Source: a virus
Reading direction: 5' to 3' (one strand)
DNA length: 64,000 nucleotides
IMG/VR virus record: IMGVR_UViG_3300012582_000005
Span: 64,001 to 128,000 of that record
A program made the translations under genes and the position numbers. Positions 23,333 to 32,348 of this stretch are shown in pieces. The notes beneath the pieces were generated by a model. The model ran no database searches, was not told the origin of the DNA, and was given only the letters and a program-made list of their open reading frames with translations. How positions within the stretch are numbered: position 1 is the stretch's first letter; each line of letters begins with the position of its first letter.

Positions 23333-23671
23333 ATGGTTTTCATTGAATGGGAAAATAAAAAATTATTACAATTAGAAACTTATTCATTTTCTACGCAATT
23401 AGCATTCACTAATAAATCATGTGAAATTTTCATAGATACGGAAAATAAAGACATAGAACTGACAAAATACTTTCAAATATGGAAAAGTGATATGGAATGG
23501 AGAGATTTAATACTTTTTGATACTAAAAAAGGAAAGTATTTTATCATTATAACTGCTAAACCAGTAATAATACAAACTAATAATCAAGGTTTTATATCTA
23601 GTTGTAAACTTAGAATTGATACAATTGAAGAAATTTCGAGACATATGAAAATTTTAAAATTTTTTAAATAA
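23333..23671 (+). CDS. Hypothetical protein
   Basis: 112 residues from ATG at 23333; a GTG start 15 bases upstream is possible. 'MEWRDLILFDTKKGKYFIIITAKPVII' suggests a beta-rich small domain. Not recognised; ends in a basic helix like its small neighbours. Confidence 0.55.
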   Translation: MVFIEWENKKLLQLETYSFSTQLAFTNKSCEIFIDTENKDIELTKYFQIWKSDMEWRDLILFDTKKGKYFIIITAKPVIIQTNNQGFISSCKLRIDTIEEISRHMKILKFFK

Positions 23672-23717
23672 AACATTTAATGAATTTTATACTATAATTA
23701 AAAAAATAAAAATAAAT

Positions 23718-23939
23718 ATGAAAATTTATATTAACACTAAAATTGATCCACCAGTTGGAGTTATTTCAGACATTGGTGAAAAAATTGGAATAGGTACAGC
23801 TTCAGGACTTGTTCACAAATGGTTTAATGAATATAATGAATTTGTATATGATTCTGATATTTCTGATGTTGTTTTCTACAAAAAGGCAACATCTGGTTTT
23901 TGGGAAGTAAAACAAGAACACGTAATAAAATGGAAATAA
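23718..23939 (+). CDS. Small hypothetical protein
   Basis: 73 residues, starting MKIYINTKIDPPVGVISDIGEKIGIG. Not recognised. It ends 1 base before the next gene, so it is part of the ClpP-to-Nudix gene run. Confidence 0.55.
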   Translation: MKIYINTKIDPPVGVISDIGEKIGIGTASGLVHKWFNEYNEFVYDSDISDVVFYKKATSGFWEVKQEHVIKWK

Positions 23940-23940
23940 A

Positions 23941-24216
23941 ATGGGAAAGCTAAAAATATACGAAGCGATTGTAAGAGGTGAGAAAAAACTATTATTTTGG
24001 TGTAAAGCTTGTTCATCAAATCATTCTGTAGATACAGATAAAATTGAATGGAATGGTGATAATTATACACCGACAATAAATGCAGATATTAAAATAATTT
24101 CTCATAAAAATATTAAATGTCATTCATTTATTAAAAATGGTCATATAATATATCTCGATGAATCAGAACACGAGTATAGAGGTAAAAAAATTGAATTGGA
24201 CGAATTTTATCATTAA
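23941..24216 (+). CDS. Small putative zinc-binding phage protein (DUF6527-like)
   Basis: 91 residues. 'LLFWCKACSSNHSVDTDKIEWNGDNYTPTINADI' followed by 'KCHSFIKNGHIIYLDESEHEYRGKKIEL' fits a widespread small phage family (C-x-x-C...H, W-x-[FW]-N-G, P-T, C-H-S-F, G-x-I...D...H...G), often mislabelled ammonia monooxygenase. The Cys/His set suggests one metal site. Role unknown. Stop/start overlap with the Nudix gene. Confidence 0.7.
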   Translation: MGKLKIYEAIVRGEKKLLFWCKACSSNHSVDTDKIEWNGDNYTPTINADIKIISHKNIKCHSFIKNGHIIYLDESEHEYRGKKIELDEFYH

Positions 24217-24878
24217 TGAAATTAACAGTAGATGCAGTAGTATTTGGTTATGTTGAAAAAGATTTGAAAATTCTTTTAATAAAAAGAAAATATGAACCTT
24301 TTCAAGATTCTTGGGCATTACCTGGAGGTTTTGTTTTAGAAGAAGAGTCTGTTGATGATGCAGTAGAAAGAGAATTAAAAGAAGAAGCAGGTATTGAAGA
24401 TATTTATTTAGAACAACTGTATACTTTTGGTGAAGTAAAAAGAGATCCAAGAGAAAGAATTGTGTCTGTTGCATATTATGGTTTAGTAAATCCTGATAAA
24501 CATCTATTACACGCAAAAACAGATGCATGTGACGCAAAATGGTTTTCAGTTAAGACTCTCCCATTGATAGCATTCGATCATATAAACATAATTGAAATTG
24601 CATATAGAAGACTGCAAAGTAAAGTATCATATCAACCAATAGGATTTGAGTTATTACCATCTAAATTTCCATTCTCTCAATTACAAAGTTTATATGAAAC
24701 TATCTTAGATATACCATTTGATAGAAGAAATTTTAGAAAGAAATTTCTAAAATTAAATATTATTGATCAATTGAGTGAGAAGCAAATGGATGTGCCGTAT
24801 AGAGCAGGTAGTCTATTTAAATTTAATAAAAAGAAATACGAAAATAAATTAGAGAACGGTTTTTATTTTGAAATATAA
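24216..24878 (+). CDS. Nudix protein with NrtR-like winged-helix C-terminus
   Basis: 220 residues. The Nudix box is intact, 'GGFVLEEESVDDAVERELKEEAGI' (about 36-59). The C-terminal 80 residues ('FPFSQLQSLYETILDIPFDRRNFRKKFLKL...YRAGSLFKFNKKKY') match the winged-helix of NrtR, the regulator that senses ADP-ribose and controls NAD genes. It lies just upstream of NadM-Nudix and NAMPT, so it may regulate or support NAD salvage, or hydrolyse ADP-ribose. Confidence 0.85.
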   Translation: MKLTVDAVVFGYVEKDLKILLIKRKYEPFQDSWALPGGFVLEEESVDDAVERELKEEAGIEDIYLEQLYTFGEVKRDPRERIVSVAYYGLVNPDKHLLHAKTDACDAKWFSVKTLPLIAFDHINIIEIAYRRLQSKVSYQPIGFELLPSKFPFSQLQSLYETILDIPFDRRNFRKKFLKLNIIDQLSEKQMDVPYRAGSLFKFNKKKYENKLENGFYFEI

Positions 24879-25546
24879 TGTTTGGATTTTTAAAAAAGAA
24901 AAAAGCTAATAGAGTTGGTATATTCAATGTACCTAAACTAAATTATACATCATGGAATAGTTTTGGAATCTTCAATGAATTAAAAGAAGATAGTGAAGAA
25001 ACACATAAAAAAATATTAGATGAATTCGAACTAATAAGTGATGATGATATTAAAATAATAAAAAGTTTAGGATTTAATAGAAACGTAGATGAATATTCAC
25101 CCAATATTTTAAATAAATTAAAATCTATTATAGATGATGGTGGTGTCTTAATTAAGAAATCCAGTATATTAAAAATTAGTAGAAGTTATAATATGACTTT
25201 TATGCAAGCAAATGAATATCGCGGAAAATTATCACCTACTAATATAAAAGATATAGTAAAAATTAAAAATAGTATTGATAAATGGTCATCAGATTTTAAA
25301 TACTATTCTAAAGTTACTCATAATCCACCACCAAATACATCATGGATAGAAATAGTAGAGGGTGACTATAATGTATGGCCAACAATAAAAGCTTATAAAA
25401 AAGAACCTATTCTTCATATTTTAGAAAAAGAAAATTCTGATAAAATAATTTTTGTATCGGTTGTAAGAAATGATATTTATGTTCCTTTAACTTATATTAA
25501 AAGTGAAAGGAAAAGTAAAATTGATGATGTATTAGAAGATAAATAA
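24878..25546 (+). CDS. Hypothetical protein
   Basis: 222 residues, starting MFGFLKKKKANRVGIFNVPK. Helical with basic and acidic stretches; a Trp-rich middle 'PPPNTSWIEIVEGDYNVWPT'. Not recognised. Its ATG overlaps the stop of the Nudix gene, and the next gene follows in 1 base, so it belongs to this operon. Confidence 0.6.
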   Translation: MFGFLKKKKANRVGIFNVPKLNYTSWNSFGIFNELKEDSEETHKKILDEFELISDDDIKIIKSLGFNRNVDEYSPNILNKLKSIIDDGGVLIKKSSILKISRSYNMTFMQANEYRGKLSPTNIKDIVKIKNSIDKWSSDFKYYSKVTHNPPPNTSWIEIVEGDYNVWPTIKAYKKEPILHILEKENSDKIIFVSVVRNDIYVPLTYIKSERKSKIDDVLEDK

Positions 25547-25547
25547 C

Positions 25548-25850
25548 ATGAAAGATACTTTACTTGAACTAATATCAATTGTAGAATCTTTAGCCATAAA
25601 AATTGATGATAGAGAATTTGCAATATTAAACAATGAATATTATCCACCTAAAATAGAATTTCATAGAATTGGCACACGTGGCGAATCCAATAGATTGATT
25701 GAATTGAAGACTAATTTATTAGCTCCACCTACCCGTGGTGAGAGAATTGATAATTTAAATAATGAATTCCAAGAAGAGAAAATTAGACTTTTAGAAGAAA
25801 AAGTTAAACTTTTAGAAGCTATTTTATTTAAAGATAATAACATTTTTTAA
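25548..25850 (+). CDS. Small hypothetical protein with coiled-coil C-terminus
   Basis: 100 residues. The last 35 ('NLNNEFQEEKIRLLEEKVKLLEAILF') have heptad Leu spacing typical of a short coiled coil. Last gene of the run that begins at clpP. Function unknown. Confidence 0.55.
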   Translation: MKDTLLELISIVESLAIKIDDREFAILNNEYYPPKIEFHRIGTRGESNRLIELKTNLLAPPTRGERIDNLNNEFQEEKIRLLEEKVKLLEAILFKDNNIF

Positions 25851-25856
25851 TAAAGC

Positions 25857-25887
25857 TTGCTTTTTCGTAAATAATTCCATAATTTTG
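25857..25887 (+). promoter_or_regulatory. Bacteroidota housekeeping-type promoter
   Basis: TTG (25857-25859), 20 bases, TAATTTTG (25880-25887). The next ATG is only 3 bases on, so the transcript may be leaderless. Confidence 0.7.
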
Positions 25888-25890
25888 TTT

Positions 25891-26238
25891 ATGGAAAAGC
25901 AAGAGTGTATAGACTTGGCTCTAAAAATTTTTAATGAAAGTGGTGAAAAATTCGAATTCAGAGAACCTATATACGAATATTCACATACTATCTTGTTTTA
26001 TTCTGCTAAGATAAACGTTTCTGCTAAAATAGAATTTCTTGATAAAAATGTACATATCACTCTCGAAAAACATGATAATGAAGAGGTGAACTTACATATT
26101 AGTTACGATGCTACATTTGGAACAAAAGTTTACTATTTTATCGAAATTATCAAAAAATACAGAAAGATTAATAAAATGTGTAAAGTATTGGTAAATAATG
26201 AGATACCAAGAAAATTTATCATTAAAACTTTATTGTAA
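25891..26238 (+). CDS. Hypothetical protein
   Basis: 115 residues from ATG at 25891 (MEKQECIDLALKIFNESGEKFEF). Beta-rich middle, basic C-terminus. Not recognised. A host-type promoter overlaps the start region, so expression is probably early and perhaps leaderless. Confidence 0.55.
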   Translation: MEKQECIDLALKIFNESGEKFEFREPIYEYSHTILFYSAKINVSAKIEFLDKNVHITLEKHDNEEVNLHISYDATFGTKVYYFIEIIKKYRKINKMCKVLVNNEIPRKFIIKTLL

Positions 26239-26288
26239 AAAATTTTAACTACTTATATGTGTAATAAATACATAAAGGGGTAAAACTT

Positions 26289-26300
26289 TTAATATATACT
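26289..26300 (+). promoter_or_regulatory. Late-promoter-like AT motif
   Basis: TTAATATATACT, 7 bases before the NadM-Nudix frame. The enzyme is not leader-bearing, so the motif is not exclusive to leader genes. Confidence 0.35.
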
Positions 26301-26307
26301 GTGTATA

Positions 26308-27294
26308 ATGTACACAAATGAAATAACACAAAATATGAAAACAGGAATAATAGTAGCTCGATTTCAAAATCATACCCTTCATGAAGGTCAAAGATTTCTT
26401 GTAGATACAGTAATAAAAAATCACAAAAGAGTTATTATTTTCTTGGGAGTAACGCCTGTTATGTCAAGAAAAAACGCATTGGATTATAAGAATAGAGAAA
26501 TGATGGTTAAATCTTTATATCCATCGATAGAAATTTACCCACTTTATGATCACAAATCTAATGAAGATTGGGTAATAAGTTTAGAAGGTATAATCAATGA
26601 ATTAATACCCGATAAAAATGTAGTTCTATATGGTAGTAGAGACTCGTGTATTAATACGTATTTAAGACATGGTGGTAAATATAAATCTATAATTATTCCA
26701 CAAAAAGAAAATCATAATGCCACAGAATTAAGAGAAATAACAGCAAATGAATATATCAATTCTGATGATTTTAGAAAAGGTATTATATATGCACAATACA
26801 ATAATTTTTACCCTACAGCGTTCGCTACAGTAGATGTTATTGCAACTAGATTTTTAGATGGTGAATTAGAAGTTCTTCTTGGTCAAAAATCATATGAAGT
26901 AGGTAAGAACTTATGGAGAATTCCTGGTGGATTTATAGATCCTACTGATGAATTTGGTAGAGATACTGCATCAAGAGAACTTTGTGAAGAAACTTGTATT
27001 AGTGCATCACCATCATTATTTAATATCATTGATCAAGTAAGAGTAAATGATTGGAGATATATTGGTACTGAACATAGTATCATGACTACTATTTATTCTG
27101 TACATATTGGTTCAGGATGGCATGATAAAGTAATTAATAGTCATGCTAAAGCAAGTGATGATTTAGCTAAAGTAAAATGGTTTAAATTTTCAGAACTCAA
27201 TTTAGAAGAAGGTGTAGTAAGAGAACATAGAAAGTGTCTTAACATATTCATGAATCATCCACATTTTCAATATATTCAAAAACAACAAGCATAA
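26308..27294 (+). CDS. nadM: NMN adenylyltransferase / Nudix hydrolase (NadM-Nudix)
   Basis: 328 residues. The N-terminal nucleotidyltransferase domain (about 10-165) has 'TGIIVARFQNHTLHEGQ' (the G-x-F-x-x-H-x-G-H region), 'FLGVTPVMSRKNALDYKNREMM' and 'HNATELREI'. The C-terminal Nudix domain (about 175-325) has 'WRIPGGFIDPTDEFGRDTASRELCEET'. Such fusions make NAD from NMN and ATP and hydrolyse ADP-ribose or related compounds. It lies 17 bases before NAMPT. The true start may be the second Met (MKTGIIVARF). Confidence 0.92.
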   Translation: MYTNEITQNMKTGIIVARFQNHTLHEGQRFLVDTVIKNHKRVIIFLGVTPVMSRKNALDYKNREMMVKSLYPSIEIYPLYDHKSNEDWVISLEGIINELIPDKNVVLYGSRDSCINTYLRHGGKYKSIIIPQKENHNATELREITANEYINSDDFRKGIIYAQYNNFYPTAFATVDVIATRFLDGELEVLLGQKSYEVGKNLWRIPGGFIDPTDEFGRDTASRELCEETCISASPSLFNIIDQVRVNDWRYIGTEHSIMTTIYSVHIGSGWHDKVINSHAKASDDLAKVKWFKFSELNLEEGVVREHRKCLNIFMNHPHFQYIQKQQA

Positions 27295-27311
27295 AAAATA
27301 AATTTAATATT

Positions 27312-28892
27312 ATGGAAACAAATACAGATACAATTACTTTAAATAGAGAAACTAGAAGACTATTACTAAGATTTTCTAATAAAGCCATTAATAATGTTAT
27401 GACAAAAGATGCTGTAATCAAAGCATTAGAACGTGCATTACAATCTATTGAGCCGAATTTAATTTTATTAACTGATGCATATAAATATTCACATCCGAAG
27501 TTTTATACACCAGGTTTAACTAAAATGATTTCGTATTTAGAATCTAGAGGTGGTAAATTTCAAGAGACTGTAATGTTTGGTATTCAATATATTTTGAAAA
27601 AATATTTAGTTGGTAGTGTTTTATCCGAATATATGGTAGAAGAGGCTGAAGAGAAGTTGAATGGTGAAAATGGTGTTTTTGGTAAAGACGGTTCTTTCTC
27701 TAAAGAACAATGGTTAAAAATGATTAAAAAGCATGATGGGAAATTCCCAATAAGAATAAAATCTGTACCTGAAGGTGCTGTAGTACCTGTTAAAAATGTT
27801 CTTGCTTTAATTGAAAGTACTGATGATGAATTCCCTTGGGTAACAGGATTTATTGAATCATTATTTCTTGAAATTTGGTATCCAATCACTGTAGCAACAT
27901 TATCAAGAGAAGTTAAAAAAGTTGTAGTTGAATATCTCATCAAGACTGGTGCTAATCCAGCAATGATTCCAACAATGGTACAATTTATTTTAAATGATTT
28001 TGGATTCAGGGGCGCATCAAGTGTTGAATCAGCAAGTATAGGCGGGGCATCACATTTAGTCAATTTCATGGGATCTGACAACGTTGCTGGTTCTGATATG
28101 CTAATGAAATTTTATAATACTAAAACAATGTGGGGAAAATCTATTGATGCTACAGAACATTCTATTTGTACAATGGAGGGAGAAGATGGAGAGCTTGAGG
28201 TATTTAAACGTGTATTACTATCTAAACCAAAGGGATTAGTTGCGTGTGTTTCTGATTCATTTGACATTTTAAGGGCATGTATGCAATATTGGGGAACAGA
28301 CTTACGTGATATTATTTTAGCAAGAGAAGGTACTTTAGTAATTAGACCTGATAGTGGTGATCCTGTAATGACTCTAAAAGCAGTATTTAAAATTCTATTT
28401 GATAAATTTGGATATACTGTAAATGAGAAAGGCTTTAAAGTATTACCACCACAAGTAAGAGTTATTCAAGGTGACGGCGTTAATTATGATTCTATCAAAG
28501 CTATGTACCAAGCATTAATGGAAAATGGTATAGCATCAGAAAATTTAGTTCTTGGTATGGGTGGAAAGCTTTTACAAGCAGGAATTGATAGAGATTTACA
28601 AAACTTTGCAATTAAAACATGTTTTGCAATTATTAATGGTAAAGAAGTTGACATTGTTAAATCACCAAAAGAAATTGATAAAGATGGTAACATCAAAGTT
28701 AGTTTCAAAAAATCTAAAAAAGGTATGATGAAATTAGTCAAAACTTCTGATGGTGGTTATTACACAATTACATCTGCTGAAGAAGGTTATAATGAAGCTA
28801 AATGTGAATTGGTAACTATTTTTGAAAATGGTGTTTTATTAGTAGATGATAGTATTGAAACAATTCGTCAAAGAGCCGAATTAGTATATTAA
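27312..28892 (+). CDS. nadV: Nicotinamide phosphoribosyltransferase (NAMPT)
   Basis: 526 residues, slightly longer than typical. 'LTDAYKYSHPKFYTPGLTKMISYLESRGG', 'VEYLIKTGANPAMIPTMVQFILNDFGFRGASSVESASIGGASHLVNFMGSDNVAG', 'EHSIC', 'VSDSFDILRA', 'VIRPDSGDP' and 'GMGGKLLQAGIDRDLQNFAIKTC' are the family blocks. It converts nicotinamide and PRPP to NMN, which NadM then turns into NAD. This pair is the two-step NAD-restoring pathway reported in phages that counters NAD-depleting defences. About 50 N-terminal residues precede the usual core start. Confidence 0.95.
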   Translation: METNTDTITLNRETRRLLLRFSNKAINNVMTKDAVIKALERALQSIEPNLILLTDAYKYSHPKFYTPGLTKMISYLESRGGKFQETVMFGIQYILKKYLVGSVLSEYMVEEAEEKLNGENGVFGKDGSFSKEQWLKMIKKHDGKFPIRIKSVPEGAVVPVKNVLALIESTDDEFPWVTGFIESLFLEIWYPITVATLSREVKKVVVEYLIKTGANPAMIPTMVQFILNDFGFRGASSVESASIGGASHLVNFMGSDNVAGSDMLMKFYNTKTMWGKSIDATEHSICTMEGEDGELEVFKRVLLSKPKGLVACVSDSFDILRACMQYWGTDLRDIILAREGTLVIRPDSGDPVMTLKAVFKILFDKFGYTVNEKGFKVLPPQVRVIQGDGVNYDSIKAMYQALMENGIASENLVLGMGGKLLQAGIDRDLQNFAIKTCFAIINGKEVDIVKSPKEIDKDGNIKVSFKKSKKGMMKLVKTSDGGYYTITSAEEGYNEAKCELVTIFENGVLLVDDSIETIRQRAELVY

Positions 28893-28896
28893 ACCT

Positions 28897-28936
28897 GTTT
28901 ATACGGATTTGTATTTCCACACAAATCCGTATAAAC
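28897..28936. terminator. Bidirectional terminator, 16-bp stem
   Basis: GTTTATACGGATTTGT (28897-28912) pairs exactly with 28921-28936 around an 8-base loop, and contains the stop codon of the convergent endonuclease gene. Confidence 0.85.
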
Positions 28937-29633
28937 TTTCTAAACTTTTGTATTCCCTATTACAAAACCTACGAATTTTATCTTGATTATAAATATTTTG
29001 AGAAGCCGAATTTATTGATTCAAATTCACCAATAATATTACCATCCAAATCATATTGTACAACCTCACGTTTCACTCTACTTTTAATTAATGGAAAATAT
29101 TCATTTTCATATCTAAAGTAATATCCACCAACAACATTACTATATTTAATACCTTTACAGCAATTACTTACACTTTTTCTATCAAATCCAAGTATTTTTT
29201 TAATATCGTGTGTTGATAAAAATTTATCTAAAATATCATTTGTATTTATATCATATTGATATATTACTTTTTTTAAATTGCACATTTTAAGTTTCATTTT
29301 AGATACTTCTTTATGCTTTTTACCAGTCCAATCAACACCACTATTACCACCATCTGTCATGTTTTTAAGATTGAACCCCCATGCCTTAAATTGTGAAATC
29401 CAGTACTGTTCGAGAGTATCAATATTAACATCGTTTCCTTCATCTAATATTTCAATTATTGGTTTAGTTCCGTTACTTTTTAATTTTTTAAGCCAGTTAT
29501 TTTTATAGTTTTTAAATTTTAAACATGATGGTAACATATGTTGTTTTAATCTTCTTTTTATATTATTAGTTTTACCAATATATTTAATTTTTAAATCAAT
29601 CGGATCTGTCAATGTGTAAATATATTGAATCAT
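28899..29633 (-). CDS. GIY-YIG endonuclease with NUMOD-like C-terminus
   Basis: 244 residues. 'YIYTLTDPIDLKIKYIGKTNNIKRRLKQH' is the GIY-YIG N-terminus, followed by 'WISQFKAWGFNLKNMTDGGNSG'. Two DNA-recognition-like repeats follow: 'IYQYDINTNDILDKFLSTHDIKKIL...NCCKG...GYYFRY' and 'VVQYDLDGNIIGEFESINSASQNI...YGFVWKY'. These repeats resemble NUMOD/IENR domains of phage homing endonucleases. It is free-standing, not inside an intron that I can see. Confidence 0.88.
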   Translation of the reverse strand: MIQYIYTLTDPIDLKIKYIGKTNNIKRRLKQHMLPSCLKFKNYKNNWLKKLKSNGTKPIIEILDEGNDVNIDTLEQYWISQFKAWGFNLKNMTDGGNSGVDWTGKKHKEVSKMKLKMCNLKKVIYQYDINTNDILDKFLSTHDIKKILGFDRKSVSNCCKGIKYSNVVGGYYFRYENEYFPLIKSRVKREVVQYDLDGNIIGEFESINSASQNIYNQDKIRRFCNREYKSLESLYGFVWKYKSV

Positions 29634-29648
29634 TATACGTGTTATTTT

Positions 29649-29660
29649 TTTATATATAGT
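29649..29660 (+). promoter_or_regulatory. Late-promoter-like AT motif
   Basis: TTTATATATAGT, 4 bases before the ATG of paralogue B. Confidence 0.35.
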
Positions 29661-29664
29661 AAAA

Positions 29665-31236
29665 ATGTTACATCCAATGCTATTTTTCGATGATTTTCTA
29701 AATGAAGAAAAAGAAGAAATGAGAGATGATCATTACTTTAATAGAATTGATAAGGGTGAAGTATCAGGTTTAAAATTCAGAAATTGGGAAAAGATTTCAC
29801 ATTATATTAAACTCCTTCAAGCTAACCCAGAAGGTATGACGCTTACAAAATTAGTTGGTGTTAATCCAATAACTAAACAAAAAGAAAATACTAACAGTTA
29901 TGCAAGACATATAAGTTGGTTGTATTTAAAGAAATTAATAACAATTAAGAAAGGTGAAAGAAGAGGACAGGCTCATACTATTAAACCAACCGAAAAATTA
30001 TTGGCTTTGACACCAGAACAAATAGAAAATCCACTATCTATAGGAAATAAGGAATTTTTAAGCTCTAAAATTATTGAGATTTTAGAAAAATTTCCCAAGG
30101 ATGATAAAATAGCACAATTTATTTTAAGTTTAGAAAATAATAAAGAATCTCTTCAACATTTATATTTGAATATTGAAGGTGAACCAGGTATGGTAAGTTT
30201 CCTACCAGCTAATAGAGAAAAAAATGTCGAGAATGAAGAATTTTGGAAAAATAGATATAGACAAACAACATCGATAGGTAAACTAGTAAGAGCTTTGATG
30301 CAAAAAGAAGGACAATCTTTTGCGGATGTAGAAATTGAAAAATTTGGTAATACTTTTAAATCTATTCAATTGGAAGTTACTATCTTTAAAAACTTTCAAA
30401 TAGTACAAGGACAAGATATTAAAAAATGGTATAATTATTCGAGTTATCAAACATCAGGTTTCGAGGAATCACCATTAAATAAAAGTTGCATGAAACATGA
30501 TAAGTGTGATAATTACTTTACTGTTTATACAGATAATCCTAATGTATCATTATTAATATTATTAAATGATGATGGTAAATTAATGGGTAGAGCTATTGTA
30601 TGGAATGGTGTTGAAATGGAAGATGGTAAGAAAATAAATTTCATGGATAGAATTTACTATAATTCTGAAGCAGAAGTAGAATTATTTAAAACATTTGCTA
30701 AAAGAAAAAATTGGTGGTTTAAAGTAGTTCAATCACATAAAGATAGTACAATTTCAAATGGAAGCATTACATATAATGATGTGTTAAAATTTGAGTTGCC
30801 TAATGTTGGATGGAGTAGGATATCCAAACCATACTTAGATACTTTAAAATATTTTAACAATACTACAGGTTCATCAAATAATGAATTTAAGAATTCTGAA
30901 TATAGATTACTTCAACCAGGTGAAAAAATAAAAATAACTGCTGATATAGCAAAGTATGGTTGGGCGGATATGATTAAATATATTGGTAAAGTATTTACAG
31001 TTAGAGATAGTAATGATACTCTATTTAAAGGTACGATGAGAGGGTATTATTTTACAGAGAGTGAAATTTCTGATTACTTTGTACCAGCCGATTGTGTTGA
31101 ACCATTAAATAATCCAGGAACATATAAATTAAAAATTAAAGATAGTAAGAATCCTAAATATTATCTATCCTCTAAAATGACAAATAATACTAAACAACAA
31201 TGGTCTTCCACAGACGGTACATATAAACCTGTATAA
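29665..31236 (+). CDS. Large SCM/DRIY-family paralogue B, leader-bearing, with winged-helix-like insert
   Basis: 523 residues. Leader MLHPMLFFDDFLNE|EK (L-N-E at 12-14). Residues about 43-112 ('HYIKLLQANPEGMTLTKLVG...NSYARHISWLYLKKLITIKKGERRGQAHTIKPT') look like a winged-helix domain, absent from the other members. The shared part follows: 'GMVSFLPANRE', 'SIGKLVRAL', S274-C275-M-K, 'GRAIVWNG', 'FMDRIYY', 'NWWFK' and 'KPYLDTLKYF'. The C-terminus 'PGEKIKITADIAKYGWADMIKYIGKVFTV' is SH3-like. Only member on the plus strand. Confidence 0.8.
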   Translation: MLHPMLFFDDFLNEEKEEMRDDHYFNRIDKGEVSGLKFRNWEKISHYIKLLQANPEGMTLTKLVGVNPITKQKENTNSYARHISWLYLKKLITIKKGERRGQAHTIKPTEKLLALTPEQIENPLSIGNKEFLSSKIIEILEKFPKDDKIAQFILSLENNKESLQHLYLNIEGEPGMVSFLPANREKNVENEEFWKNRYRQTTSIGKLVRALMQKEGQSFADVEIEKFGNTFKSIQLEVTIFKNFQIVQGQDIKKWYNYSSYQTSGFEESPLNKSCMKHDKCDNYFTVYTDNPNVSLLILLNDDGKLMGRAIVWNGVEMEDGKKINFMDRIYYNSEAEVELFKTFAKRKNWWFKVVQSHKDSTISNGSITYNDVLKFELPNVGWSRISKPYLDTLKYFNNTTGSSNNEFKNSEYRLLQPGEKIKITADIAKYGWADMIKYIGKVFTVRDSNDTLFKGTMRGYYFTESEISDYFVPADCVEPLNNPGTYKLKIKDSKNPKYYLSSKMTNNTKQQWSSTDGTYKPV

Positions 31237-31260
31237 TTTTAACAAAAATAATTAAAAAAT

Positions 31261-31728
31261 ATGTATTTTGATAAATTTGATACTTTTAATAAAAATAACA
31301 CCAAACATTTTCTTAGTGGTATAGTTCTCATCATGGAGAATAAAATATTATTAGTACATCCAACAAAATTTAAAGACAAACCATATAAATGGTCAATTCC
31401 TAAAGGACACAACGAAACAGATATGTCGGATTTAGAAACTGCTATAACAGAATTAGAAGAAGAAGCTAATATAAAAATACATCCACATAAATTAGAAAAT
31501 TCTATTAATGGCGTTTTAAACTATAGTAAAGGTGCTAAAAATAAAGAATTGAAATATTACGTATTAATAATTAATAGAAATGAATTAGATTTCAAATTAT
31601 ACAATAATATGATTCTAAGATATTTCCTTGATAAATTAGAAATATCAGAAGCAGGGTTCTTTTCTAAAAATGAGGCAGTTGATTTAATAGAAGAACAACA
31701 AAAACCACTATTAAAATTTTTATCTTAA
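31261..31728 (+). CDS. Nudix hydrolase-like protein, divergent box
   Basis: 155 residues. 'WSIPKGHNETDMSDLETAITELEEEANI' sits where the Nudix box belongs. The E-x-x-E-E core is kept, but the first Glu (Met here), the Arg of R-E (Thr) and the final Gly (Asn) differ. It may therefore have altered or weak activity. One of three Nudix domains within 8 kb. Confidence 0.75.
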   Translation: MYFDKFDTFNKNNTKHFLSGIVLIMENKILLVHPTKFKDKPYKWSIPKGHNETDMSDLETAITELEEEANIKIHPHKLENSINGVLNYSKGAKNKELKYYVLIINRNELDFKLYNNMILRYFLDKLEISEAGFFSKNEAVDLIEEQQKPLLKFLS

Positions 31729-31777
31729 TATTTACTCTACTACATATTTCTAATATATAAAAGAAATTAAAGAGCAA

Positions 31778-32278
31778 ATGGAAATCTTTACAATTAAAAA
31801 TAATACACATAGTTCAAAATTATATGGATTTTTACCTCATATTGGATTTACATACAAGGAAAAAATAGAATTTGAGTGTAAATTCGATAAGAATTGTATA
31901 TATTTTATAGATGGTGTTGATAAATGGGATATTAATAAGCTTTATGGTTTTTCAACTTCATATTTTCATCATATACAATCAGCAAGAGTTGGTTGGAGAT
32001 GTACAGATGGTGAAAATATTGAATTATTAGCATATTGTTATGATAAAAGTGTAAGAATAACAGAAGTATCCATAGGTAAAGTCAAACCTGATGAATTATT
32101 CAAATGTAGTATAAGTGTTGAAAAAGATTATTTCACTTTTATTTTTGAATCAAACAAAAAAGTTATAATGATTAAAAAAGAGCAAAAAAGCTGGAATTTC
32201 AAATATAAGTTATATCCATACTTTGGTGGAAATCGAAAATCACCACATAAAATGGATATTTACCTGAAAGAACTTTAA
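31778..32278 (+). CDS. Hypothetical protein, cytoplasmic paralogue of the lipoprotein at 34143
   Basis: 166 residues, no signal peptide. It shares with the protein at 34143 'DINKLYGF', 'SARVGWR', 'IELLAYCY' and 'LYPYFGGN..SPH...I.LK'. Function unknown. The pair shows one family used with and without a lipoprotein signal. Confidence 0.7.
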   Translation: MEIFTIKNNTHSSKLYGFLPHIGFTYKEKIEFECKFDKNCIYFIDGVDKWDINKLYGFSTSYFHHIQSARVGWRCTDGENIELLAYCYDKSVRITEVSIGKVKPDELFKCSISVEKDYFTFIFESNKKVIMIKKEQKSWNFKYKLYPYFGGNRKSPHKMDIYLKEL

Positions 32279-32296
32279 AAATATTAAACATTTTTC

Positions 32297-32327
32297 TTGT
32301 TTTTAGAGATAAGTTTATCTATCTTTG
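32297..32327 (+). promoter_or_regulatory. Bacteroidota housekeeping-type promoter
   Basis: TTG (32297-32299), 20 bases, TATCTTTG (32320-32327), 21 bases before the ATG at 32349. Confidence 0.75.
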
Positions 32328-32348
32328 TATAAAATAAAGAAAAACTTT

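Noticed and set aside
24163-24537. Minus-strand Leu/His-rich frame of 124 codons
   Set aside because: It lies antisense to the well-supported Nudix gene and shows only shadow composition.
28899-29633. Intron around the GIY-YIG gene
   Set aside because: It stands between complete genes with its own terminator; no interrupted gene was seen.
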